A program made the position numbers and the translations under genes. Positions 1 to 6,836 of a DNA stretch of 64,000 nucleotides are shown piece by piece. The number at the start of each line of letters is the position of its first letter. Position 1 is the stretch's first letter. The notes under the pieces were generated by a model, which was not told the origin of the DNA, ran no database searches, and was given only the letters and a program-made list of their open reading frames with translations. The stretch is from Streptomyces aureus (GTDB lineage: Bacteria > Actinomycetota > Actinomycetes > Streptomycetales > Streptomycetaceae): positions 62,001 through 126,000 of the forward strand of contig NZ_KL647042.1 in assembly GCF_000725495.1 (NCBI RefSeq). Direction: 5' to 3'.

Positions 1-1191
1 GTCCGGCAGCCTGAGCAGCAGGGCGTCGACGCCGACGTCGGCGATGGCGCGGCCGATGTCCTGTCCCGGGCACTCGTGCGGGCCGCCGCCGAAGGCGAGG
101 TGGGAACGGTTGCCCTGCATGCTCGCGGCGAGGTCGGGCCGGATGCGGGGGTCGACATTGCCGGGCGCGATGCCGAACAGCAGCCCGTCGCCCTTGCGGA
201 TGCGCTGGCCGCCCAGCTCCGTGTCCTGCTTGGCGAAGTAGCCGAGGACGGCGCTGAAGGGCGGCTCGTTCCACAGCGACTGCTCGACCGCCTCGGGCAC
301 GGTCATCTGCCCGCCGTTGAGCTGGGCGCGGAAGCGCGGGTCGGTGAGCAGCATGCGCAGCACGTTGGCGATGAGGTTGGCGGTGGCCTCGTAGGCGGCG
401 AGGAGGACGAGCCGCAGGTGCTGGGCGACCTCGTCGTCGGTGAGCCGGGCCGGGTGGTTGATGAGATGGGTGGTGAAGTCGTCGTCGGGTTCGGCCCGGC
501 GCCGCAGGGTGTGCTGGGTCAGCAGGCTCATCACGTACTCGTTGCTCGCGATGGCGGTGTCGGTGCCTTTGAGCAGGTCGCGGGTGGCGTGCACCATGCG
601 GTCGTTGTAGTCCTCGGGCATGCCGATGATCTCGCAGAGCACGGACATCGGCAGATGCTCGGCGAACTGTCCGACCAGGTCGGCCTTGCCGAGCGGGCAG
701 AACGCGTTGACCAGGCGCTGGGTGGCGCGGTTGATGTAGCGCCGCAGGCTGCGGAAGTCGATGGTGGACATGGCGCCGGTGACGGCGCCGCGCAGGCGCA
801 GGTGCTCGTCGCCCTCGGCGTGGGAGCAGATGGGCTGCCAGGCGATGTGGGGCGCGAGCGGGTGGTCGGCGCCCGCCGTCCCGTCCTGGACGGCGGTCCA
901 CAGCCGGCTGTCGCGGGCGTAGTGCGCGGGGGTGCTGACCATGTGCAGGTTCTCGGCGTGGCCGAGGACCACCCAGATCGGGACGTCGTTGTGCAGCAGC
1001 ACGGGGGCGACGGGGCCGTGCTCGGCGCGCAGCTTCTCGTACAGCGCGCCCAGGTCCTCGGCCTCGGGCCCGTACAGACGGCGCAGTCCGCCCGGTCCGA
1101 CGCCGGGTCCTGCGGCGTGTGCGGGGCAGCCCGGCGGGGGGCCGAACGCGGGTTCTTCCGTACCTGTGGGGGTATGGGATTCGGTCGTCAC
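1..1191 (-). CDS. cvnE: Conservon cytochrome P450 (CvnE/RarE type), 3' end cut by window edge
   Basis: This is a cytochrome P450 and the last gene of the conservon. The GTG start at 1191 is preceded by GGAGCG, and the frame stays open for 397 codons to the window edge. The haem-thiolate loop reads FGGGPHECPGQ, with the cysteine near base 72. The I-helix carries YEAT around base 385. The K-helix, where P450s normally have ExxR, reads EQSLW (bases 271-285), so the ExxR Glu-Arg pair is absent. I recall this same substitution from the CYP157 family found in Streptomyces conservons. The gene follows cvnD after 76 bp and is probably co-transcribed. Conservon P450s are thought to act as signalling partners or redox sensors; the substrate is unknown. 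Confidence 0.9.
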   Translation of the reverse strand, partial: MTTESHTPTGTEEPAFGPPPGCPAHAAGPGVGPGGLRRLYGPEAEDLGALYEKLRAEHGPVAPVLLHNDVPIWVVLGHAENLHMVSTPAHYARDSRLWTAVQDGTAGADHPLAPHIAWQPICSHAEGDEHLRLRGAVTGAMSTIDFRSLRRYINRATQRLVNAFCPLGKADLVGQFAEHLPMSVLCEIIGMPEDYNDRMVHATRDLLKGTDTAIASNEYVMSLLTQHTLRRRAEPDDDFTTHLINHPARLTDDEVAQHLRLVLLAAYEATANLIANVLRMLLTDPRFRAQLNGGQMTVPEAVEQSLWNEPPFSAVLGYFAKQDTELGGQRIRKGDGLLFGIAPGNVDPRIRPDLAASMQGNRSHLAFGGGPHECPGQDIGRAIADVGVDALLLRLPD

Positions 1192-1267
1192 AATGATCGC
1201 TCCGAAGCTCAAATACGTTCTATGGATGGGCAGTTGGCGTACGGATGCCACTTTCACCGTACGGCGT

Positions 1268-1888
1268 TCAGCGGTGCGCCGACGTCATCGCGAGGGAATG
1301 GAGGAACCGCATCAGGGTCATCAGGGTGTCCCGGCTCGACGCCCTGCGGCGGGCGTCGCAGCGCACGATCGGGATCTCCTCGGGCAGATCGAGCGCGGCC
1401 CTCAGGTCCTCGACGGGGTACCGGGGGGCGTCCGGGAAGTCGTTGATCGCGACGACGAACGGGACCCCGCGCTCCTCCAGGCGTCCGATGACGTCGAAGC
1501 TGACCTCCAGCCGGCGGGTGTCGATCAGGACGACGGCGCCGAGCGCTCCCTCGAACAGGCCGTTCCACAGGAACCAGAAGCGTTCCTGGCCCGGAGTGCC
1601 GAACAGGTAGAGGACGAGCTGGTCGGTCAGGGAGATCCGGCCGAAGTCCATGGCGACGGTGGTGGCCGTCTTGGTCTCGGAGCCGTAGTCGTCGTCGACG
1701 CCGATGCCGGCCTGCGTCATGGTCTCCTCGGTCGTCAGCGGTCTGATCTCGCTGACGGAGCCCACCATGGTCGTCTTGCCGACGCCGAAGCCGCCCACGA
1801 TCACGATCTTGACCGCCGCCCGCGCGGTGTGCGGGAGGTGGTCCTCGGCGCGAGGACCCGTGACGGTGTCAGAGCCTTTGAAGTCCAT
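1268..1888 (-). CDS. cvnD: Conservon Ras-like GTP/ATP-binding protein CvnD (RarD)
   Basis: A small GTPase-like protein of 206 residues. A Walker A / P-loop GGFGVGKTT lies near residues 32-40, the switch II-like LFGTPGQERF near residue 95, and AINDF near residue 148 takes the place of the NKxD guanine-specificity motif. The family is related to MglA/Ras-type regulators, and in conservons it is proposed to cycle at the membrane with the roadblock protein CvnB. The start overlaps the end of cvnC by 20 bp, which indicates translational coupling. The gene is intact and of the usual length. Confidence 0.93.
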   Translation of the reverse strand: MDFKGSDTVTGPRAEDHLPHTARAAVKIVIVGGFGVGKTTMVGSVSEIRPLTTEETMTQAGIGVDDDYGSETKTATTVAMDFGRISLTDQLVLYLFGTPGQERFWFLWNGLFEGALGAVVLIDTRRLEVSFDVIGRLEERGVPFVVAINDFPDAPRYPVEDLRAALDLPEEIPIVRCDARRRASSRDTLMTLMRFLHSLAMTSAHR

Positions 1889-2318
1889 GCATCACCGCTT
1901 CGAGGAGGGAACGGTCGGGGAGCGCCTGACGGACGATCGGGGCGCGCGCCCGCACCAGTTCGGCCGCCAGCAGCTCGGTGAGCAGGACGGTCACCACGCT
2001 GAACGGCAGATGGAGATAGGCCGAGATCTCGGCCACGGACAGGGGGGTCGCGCACAGCCGCAGCAGCGCCGACTGTTCGGGCTGGATGCCGGGCGGGGGT
2101 GTGGCGTCCCGGGCGACGACCAGGGTGACGAGGTCGACCTCGGCCCGCTCGCCGCCCTCGGCGCCGCCCGTGAGGACGTAGAGGCGCTCGGGGTTCCCGG
2201 GCCGGGCCGGGCCCGCCTCCCCCTCGGGGCCTTCCGGGTCCACGGGGGGAGGCGGGGGTGCGGGGGGTTCCGGGGGCCGCTCCCTGGGCTGGCGCCGCCG
2301 TCGTTGCGGAGGACTCAT
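1869..2318 (-). CDS. cvnC: Conservon DUF742 protein CvnC (RarC)
   Basis: A 149-residue protein with a basic, proline-rich N-terminus (about residues 1-45) and a DUF742 domain to the C-terminus. The domain is winged-helix-like and contains ERLYVLTGG, the LRLCATPLSVAEISAYLHLP region and the typical DRSLLEAVMHGLQRL ending. It overlaps cvnB by 4 bp upstream and cvnD by 20 bp downstream, so it sits inside a tightly coupled operon. The biochemical role is unknown; it is thought to belong to a membrane complex with CvnA, CvnB and CvnD. Confidence 0.92.
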   Translation of the reverse strand: MSPPQRRRRQPRERPPEPPAPPPPPVDPEGPEGEAGPARPGNPERLYVLTGGAEGGERAEVDLVTLVVARDATPPPGIQPEQSALLRLCATPLSVAEISAYLHLPFSVVTVLLTELLAAELVRARAPIVRQALPDRSLLEAVMHGLQRL

Positions 2319-2722
2319 ACGGTCTGCCCGTTGCGGCGCGGAGGACTGGTGAGATGGGCGCCGATGCGGACGACGAGGTCGCGCATGCGGTTGCTCATCA
2401 GTCCGGGCTCCGCGGTCTGGTTGGCGAGCACGGCGAGGTAGGCGTTGGGTCCCGCCGACATCAGGTAGAAGTAGCCGCCGTCGATCTCGATGATGACCAT
2501 CCGCATCCGGCCGTCGCTCCTCGGGATCTCGCCCGCGACGGCGCCCGCGAGGCTCTGCAGGCCCGCGCAGGCGGCGGCCACCCGGTCGGCGGCGTCCGGG
2601 TCGCCGCCGTAGCGGGCGATGCGCAGCCCGTCGGCGGAGAGCACCACGATCTGCTGGATGCCCGGCACTCCGTCGGCGAGTTCCTTGAGCATCCAGTCGA
2701 AGTTCGCTCGCTGCTGGATCAC
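2315..2722 (-). CDS. cvnB: Conservon roadblock/LC7 protein CvnB (RarB)
   Basis: A 135-residue roadblock/LC7-fold protein, a likely GTPase-activating or scaffold partner of CvnD. The sequence has the family opening FDWMLKELADGVPGIQQ and the mid-domain IIEIDGGYFYLMSAG. The GTG start overlaps the cvnA stop in a GTGA arrangement, which fixes the start. The next gene, cvnC, begins 4 bp before this stop. Confidence 0.93.
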   Translation of the reverse strand: MIQQRANFDWMLKELADGVPGIQQIVVLSADGLRIARYGGDPDAADRVAAACAGLQSLAGAVAGEIPRSDGRMRMVIIEIDGGYFYLMSAGPNAYLAVLANQTAEPGLMSNRMRDLVVRIGAHLTSPPRRNGQTV

Positions 2723-4305
2723 TTGAGGTCCCCCTCGTCGTCGGCCTCGGCAGGGGCCGGCTGGTTGTCCGTGCTGAACGCGGTCGGGTCCGGGTCGCCC
2801 TTGAGCCCGTTCATGAACGCCTCGACCCACAGCCCGGGTTCGGGCTCCTTCTCCTTCGGCGCGGGTTCGGCCTCCCAGGCGACGGCGGTCGCGGCGGACT
2901 CGGCCGCCTCCTGCTCGGCGCGCGCCTCGGCGTAGCGCCGGCTGAGCGGGACCTTCATCCGGCTGCGGCGCTGGGGAAGACCGTTCGGGGTCCATTCCGT
3001 GACGACCGGGACGTCGTCCTCGCGCGGGTCGGCGCCGGAGGAGGGGATGCGGGGGCCGGTGGTGGGCTTGCGCTTCTTGGGCTTGCGCGCGGGGCCCTCG
3101 ACACCGCCGTTGTCGATGCCGGCCACGGAGGAGGCCCCGACGCCGTGCGCGAGACCGGGGGCGAAGTCGGTGGTGAGCATGGAGTGCGGGGCGACGAGGA
3201 CGGCGCGGACACCGCCGTAGGCGGACTGCCGCAGCGAGACCTGCATGCCGTACATCTGCGCCAGTCGTCCGACGACGGCCATGCCGAGGCGGGGTGCCTG
3301 GCCCATGGTGTTGGGGTCGACGCCCTCCGCGGCCAGCCGGAGCAGCTCCTCGATCCTGCCGCGGGCCTCGTCGCTGAGGCTGACGCCGCCGTCCTCGATC
3401 TCGACGGCGATGCCGGTCTGCACCTCGATGGCGGTGACGTGCACCTTGGTGTGGGGCGGCGAGTACCGGGTGGCGTTGTCCATGAGCTCGGCCAGGGCGT
3501 GGATGAGCGGCTCGACGGAGACGCCCTCGACGGCGATGTCGACGATGTTGTGCAGCTCGATGCGCCGGTACTCCAGGATGCGGGACATCGCGCCGCGCAG
3601 GACGCTGAACAGCGGTACGGGCTCGGGCCACTGGCGTCCGGGACGGCCGCCGCCGAGCACGGCGATGGAGTCGGCGAGCCGGCCGATCAGCGCGGTGCCG
3701 TGGTCGATGCGCAGCAGGTCGTCGAAGACCTCGGGGTTGCGGCCGTGATCCTCCTCCATCTCGCGCAGTTCGTTGTTCTGCTGGTGCACGATGGCCTGGA
3801 CCCGCCGGGCGATGTTGACGAAGGAGCGCTGGGCCGCGTCCCGCATCGACTCCTCGGTGTCGATGATCTTGAGGAGCTTCTTCAGCAGGTCCTTCTGGGC
3901 CGCCGGGATCTCGTGGAAGCCGGGGGTGTCGCGCCCCAGGGTGCGGACGACCTCCGAGGGCGAGTCCCCGTCGTGCAGCCGGTCGATCGCGTACGGCAGG
4001 ACCTCGCGGGTGAAGCGCACGGTCTCCTGGTCGTGCGCGGCGACGCGCCGCTCCAGGGACGCGGTGCGGCGCGCGAGGTCGGCGCGCAGTTCCCGGGCGA
4101 CGCGGCCGCGGCGGACGGCCTCGCCGCCGACCGCGATGACCAGCAGCGTGGCGAAGCCGCCGCACAGGGCCACCGCGACCCGGGCCGGCTCCGTCACCGA
4201 GGCGACGGCGGCGCCGGTCGCGACCGCCATCAGGACGGCCGGCAGCAACAGCACGCGCGCGTAGGGAAGTTCACTGTCACCGGGAGGCGATTGAACACTC
4301 ACCAT
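2719..4305 (-). CDS. cvnA: Conservon sensor-kinase-like protein CvnA (RarA)
   Basis: A 528-residue membrane sensor-kinase-like protein and the first gene of the conservon. Two hydrophobic segments lie in the first 60 residues (around LLLPAVLMAVATGAAVASV and ALCGGFATLLVIAVGG). They are followed by a helical dimerisation region and a HATPase_c domain with N-box ELMDNATRYSPP and a G-box near PRLGMAVVGRLA. The C-terminal ~130 residues are charged and Pro/Ala-rich. I chose the ATG at 4305 because AGAGGG lies 5-10 bp upstream; the frame also runs 25 codons further up without a ribosome site. I see no clear phospho-acceptor His box, as in other CvnA proteins. The protein probably scaffolds CvnB, CvnC and CvnD at the membrane. 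Confidence 0.92.
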   Translation of the reverse strand: MVSVQSPPGDSELPYARVLLLPAVLMAVATGAAVASVTEPARVAVALCGGFATLLVIAVGGEAVRRGRVARELRADLARRTASLERRVAAHDQETVRFTREVLPYAIDRLHDGDSPSEVVRTLGRDTPGFHEIPAAQKDLLKKLLKIIDTEESMRDAAQRSFVNIARRVQAIVHQQNNELREMEEDHGRNPEVFDDLLRIDHGTALIGRLADSIAVLGGGRPGRQWPEPVPLFSVLRGAMSRILEYRRIELHNIVDIAVEGVSVEPLIHALAELMDNATRYSPPHTKVHVTAIEVQTGIAVEIEDGGVSLSDEARGRIEELLRLAAEGVDPNTMGQAPRLGMAVVGRLAQMYGMQVSLRQSAYGGVRAVLVAPHSMLTTDFAPGLAHGVGASSVAGIDNGGVEGPARKPKKRKPTTGPRIPSSGADPREDDVPVVTEWTPNGLPQRRSRMKVPLSRRYAEARAEQEAAESAATAVAWEAEPAPKEKEPEPGLWVEAFMNGLKGDPDPTAFSTDNQPAPAEADDEGDLK

Positions 4306-4609
4306 GTATGCCCTCTGAGACAAGTCGGCTGGGGGTGGGGGAGATGTGCGGGCGAAACGGCACGGATCGGCATGGGTCAAACCAGATCTTCGGAACTTTT
4401 GGGAACAAGCGCACGATTACATCCCAACCCGGTGCGCTGCGGGCGAGCTTAGTCCGACCGGATCATCGCTGTGTCATATTCAGCAAGCACCTGAAACCGC
4501 CCATAAGACTGGAGTACCCTCAGCCTCATTTACACGCTGTGCCCCCATTCGCACACGGTGCGTAATGGTGAACAGGCGTACGGGAGCGCCTCGACGGAGG
4601 CCCGGGGCC
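4306..4609. other. Intergenic region: conservon promoter zone and end of TetR gene
   Basis: 304 bp without a gene. It is less GC-rich than its surroundings in the middle (about 4380-4550), as expected for the promoter of the minus-strand conservon. I see no credible small ORF with a ribosome site. Confidence 0.6.
4514..4537 (-). promoter_or_regulatory. Possible sigma-B-like promoter upstream of cvnA
   Basis: On the minus strand GCGT and GGGTAC are separated by 14 bases. This fits the GNNT-N14-16-GGGTA(C/T) pattern of Streptomyces sigma-B-type promoters. It lies about 210 bp upstream of the cvnA ATG and points toward it. The pattern is short, so chance occurrence is quite possible. Confidence 0.3.
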
Positions 4610-5236
4610 TCAGATTCCGGCGATGCGCAGCGCCGCGTCGGCCGTGGCCTCGGCGAACGCCGACACGGGGCGCTGCGGGTCGGAGCGGTGCACGAGGATG
4701 ACCCCCTCGATCAGCCCGAACAACAGATCCGTACGCAGCTCGAGCTCACTCTTGGCGAGCGCACCGCCGGCCGCGGTCGCGGCGAGCAACTGACGGTAGG
4801 TGTCCTTGAGTTCGGCCCGCACGGCATGGAATCCGGCGAAGCGTTCGGTGCGCACCTCGGGCAGCAGATAGAGGCCGCCGAGGTTGTGCGGTCCCCCGCA
4901 GAGCACCTCCACGTCGGTGCGGCACAGCACCCACAGCCGCCGCTCCGCGGGCGCCGTGTCGTCGGCGAGGAGCTCCCGGGCACAGGAGAGGGAGGGCCTG
5001 ACCGTGGACTCCAGGAGTTCCGCGAGCAGTTCCTCCTTGCCGGTGACGTAGTGGTACATCGACGCCTGGCGCATGCCCGCGCGTTCGGCGACGGCCCGCG
5101 TGGTGGTGGCCGCGTATCCCCGCGTGGTGAACAACTCGGCGGCGGCGTCGAGGAGTTCGGCGCGCGGCTCCAGCCCGCTGTCCGGCCGCTGCGCGGCCCG
5201 AGGCCGCCCGACCCGGCGTCCACCACCCGTTCCCAT
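4610..5236 (-). CDS. TetR/AcrR-family regulator of the urea/guanidine operon
   Basis: A 208-residue TetR-family repressor. The N-terminal helix-turn-helix spans roughly residues 25-70 (AAELFTTRGYAATTTRAVAE followed by GMRQASMYHYVTGKEELL); the rest is the ligand-binding and dimer domain. I chose the ATG at 5236 because GAGGAT lies about 7 bp upstream; the frame continues upstream without a better site. The gene diverges from the carboxylase operon, and a perfect palindrome lies between them (5370-5391), so it very likely represses that operon and perhaps itself. The natural ligand is unknown; a pathway intermediate or guanidine/urea is the obvious guess. Confidence 0.88.
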   Translation of the reverse strand: MGTGGGRRVGRPRAAQRPDSGLEPRAELLDAAAELFTTRGYAATTTRAVAERAGMRQASMYHYVTGKEELLAELLESTVRPSLSCARELLADDTAPAERRLWVLCRTDVEVLCGGPHNLGGLYLLPEVRTERFAGFHAVRAELKDTYRQLLAATAAGGALAKSELELRTDLLFGLIEGVILVHRSDPQRPVSAFAEATADAALRIAGI

Positions 5237-5369
5237 GCGTTCGATCCTCGCACACGCCCCGCGCCCCGACCGGGCACGACGGCCCCCTCCGCCCCCGCCG
5301 CGTCCACGGTGAGGGACCGGTAACCACGCGGCAACACACGGGACACGGCCGTGACGCACCCCGCCCCTA

Positions 5370-5391
5370 ATTTCTGTCGCGCGACAGAAAT
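5370..5391. promoter_or_regulatory. Perfect 22-bp palindromic operator, probably for the TetR regulator
   Basis: The two 11-bp arms are ATTTCTGTCGC and its exact complement, with no spacer. The palindrome lies 24 bp upstream of the first ATG of the carboxylase operon and 134 bp from the divergent TetR start. A -10-like TAATTT overlaps its left edge, so a bound repressor would block the operon promoter. Confidence 0.85.
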
Positions 5392-5415
5392 GACCGAGGA
5401 GCCGGAGGACCCGCG

Positions 5416-6240
5416 ATGGCGACAGCGACCACCCACGGAGCACGCGATCACGCCCGCGCCCAGCAGGGGACCCGCGCCGAGGCCATGCCCGTCGTCCCCG
5501 CGGACGACTGGCCGGCCCCGCCGCCAGGGGCGGGCCCGCTCGTCTGGGCCGAGACCGTGGCGGGCGGCAACTACACCCACAAGGTCCTGGCCCGGGGCAC
5601 CGAACTGCGCCTGACCGACCTCACCGGCGACGGCTGCGCGCATCTGCTGCTGTACGTCGCGGACCGGCCGTGGGAGCGCCTGAACGTCGCCGACACCGTC
5701 AAGGTCCAGTGGAACGCCTATCTGGGCGAGGGCCGGCTGCTCCTGTCCGACCAGGGCCGCGTCCTCGCCTCGGTGGTCGCCGACACCTCGGGGCGGCACG
5801 ACGCCCTGTGCGGCACCTCCACGCTCGTACGCAACACCGGGCGCTACGGGGACGGCACCCCGCAGTCGGCGTCCCCGGCCGGGCGGGAGCTGTTCAAGCT
5901 CGCCGCCGCCAAGAACGGCCTCGGCCCCCGCGATCTGCCGCCCTCGCTCTCCTTCTTCCAGGGCGTGCGGATACGCGAGGACGGCTCCCCGGACTTCACC
6001 GGCTCGGCCGGACCCGGCGCCGCCGTCACCCTGCGCGCCGAACTGGACCTCACCGTGCTGATCGCCAACGTGCCCCACCCGGCCGACCCGCGCCCCGACT
6101 ACACCAGCGGCCCGCTGGAGGTACTGGCCTGGCGCGCCCGGGCCACCGCGCCGGGCGACCCGCTGTGGGACGCCACCCCCGAGGGCCGCCGCGCCTTCCT
6201 GAACACCGCCGAATTCCTTGCCACGAGGGGGCTCGCATGA
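5416..6240 (+). CDS. DUF1989 urea-carboxylase-associated protein (CgdA/B-type carboxyguanidine deiminase subunit)
   Basis: A 274-residue DUF1989 protein, first gene of the operon, with GGAGGA before the ATG. Conserved family features are the GNYTHKVLARGTELRLTDL entry, the GRHDALCGTSTLVRNTGRYG segment holding candidate metal ligands (His, Asp, Cys), and a region around LSFFQGVRI. Such proteins were long named urea amidolyase-associated proteins. In other bacteria the paired DUF1989 proteins are now known to form a carboxyguanidine deiminase acting between a guanidine carboxylase and allophanate hydrolase. The stop overlaps the next start in ATGA, so the pair is translationally coupled. The precise substrate here is inferred from that precedent. 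Confidence 0.85.
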   Translation: MATATTHGARDHARAQQGTRAEAMPVVPADDWPAPPPGAGPLVWAETVAGGNYTHKVLARGTELRLTDLTGDGCAHLLLYVADRPWERLNVADTVKVQWNAYLGEGRLLLSDQGRVLASVVADTSGRHDALCGTSTLVRNTGRYGDGTPQSASPAGRELFKLAAAKNGLGPRDLPPSLSFFQGVRIREDGSPDFTGSAGPGAAVTLRAELDLTVLIANVPHPADPRPDYTSGPLEVLAWRARATAPGDPLWDATPEGRRAFLNTAEFLATRGLA

Positions 6241-6836
6241 CGCACGCAACCGTCCCGGCCCGGGCCGCCTGGTCCGCCGTCGTCCGCGCCGGCCAGACGC
6301 TCACCGTCACCGACCTGCACGGCAACCAGGCCGTCGACTTCCTGGTCTACGACGCCGCCGACACCGCCGTCCGCTACAGCGCCCCCGACACCGTCCAGGC
6401 CCAGGGCACCATCTTCCTGACGACCGGCAGCGTGCTGATGTCCAACGAGCACACCCCGCTGATGACCGTCGTCGCGGACGAGGTCGGCCGCCACGACACG
6501 GTCGGCGGCGCCTGCTCCAAGGAGTCGAACACCCTGCGCTACGGCCACCACACCTGGTCCCAGCACGCCTGCGTGGACAACTTCCTCGCCGAGGGCGCCC
6601 GGTACGGCCTCGGCAAGCGCGACCTGGTGTCGAACATCAACTGGTACATGAACGTGCCCGTCGAGCAGGACGGCACCCTCGGCATCGTCGACGGCATCTC
6701 CGCCCCGGGCCTGGAGCTGACCCTGCGCGCCGAACGCGACGTGATCGTGCTGGTCTCCAACTGCCCCCAGATCAACAACCCGTGCAACGGCTTCGAGCCC
6801 ACCGCGGTCGCGATGACGATCGGGGAGCCCGCATGA
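6237..6836 (+). CDS. DUF1989 urea-carboxylase-associated protein, second subunit (CgdA/B type)
   Basis: A 199-residue DUF1989 protein, shorter paralogue of the gene before it. It contains GRHDTVGGACSKESNTLRYG, with His, Asp and Cys as likely metal ligands, and NINWYMNVPVEQDG, both typical of the family. It overlaps its upstream and downstream neighbours by 4 bp each (ATGA), so two deiminase-type subunits and the carboxylase are made as one coupled set. This arrangement supports a heteromeric carboxyguanidine deiminase rather than two unrelated enzymes. Confidence 0.86.
   Translation: MTHATVPARAAWSAVVRAGQTLTVTDLHGNQAVDFLVYDAADTAVRYSAPDTVQAQGTIFLTTGSVLMSNEHTPLMTVVADEVGRHDTVGGACSKESNTLRYGHHTWSQHACVDNFLAEGARYGLGKRDLVSNINWYMNVPVEQDGTLGIVDGISAPGLELTLRAERDVIVLVSNCPQINNPCNGFEPTAVAMTIGEPA

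Noticed and set aside
76..1446. Long plus-strand open frame over the P450 and cvnD
   Set aside because: It is antisense to two clear genes, has a Gly/Ala/Val/Arg composition typical of GC-driven shadow frames, and no ribosome site.
2315..4165. 616-codon minus-strand frame joining cvnB to an upstream Arg-rich stretch
   Set aside because: Only its last part is real (cvnB from the GTG at 2722); the rest is the wrong frame of cvnA.
5237..5369. Possible guanidine (ykkC-type) riboswitch before the carboxylase operon
   Set aside because: None of the conserved ykkC sequence blocks is visible; the palindrome explains control better.
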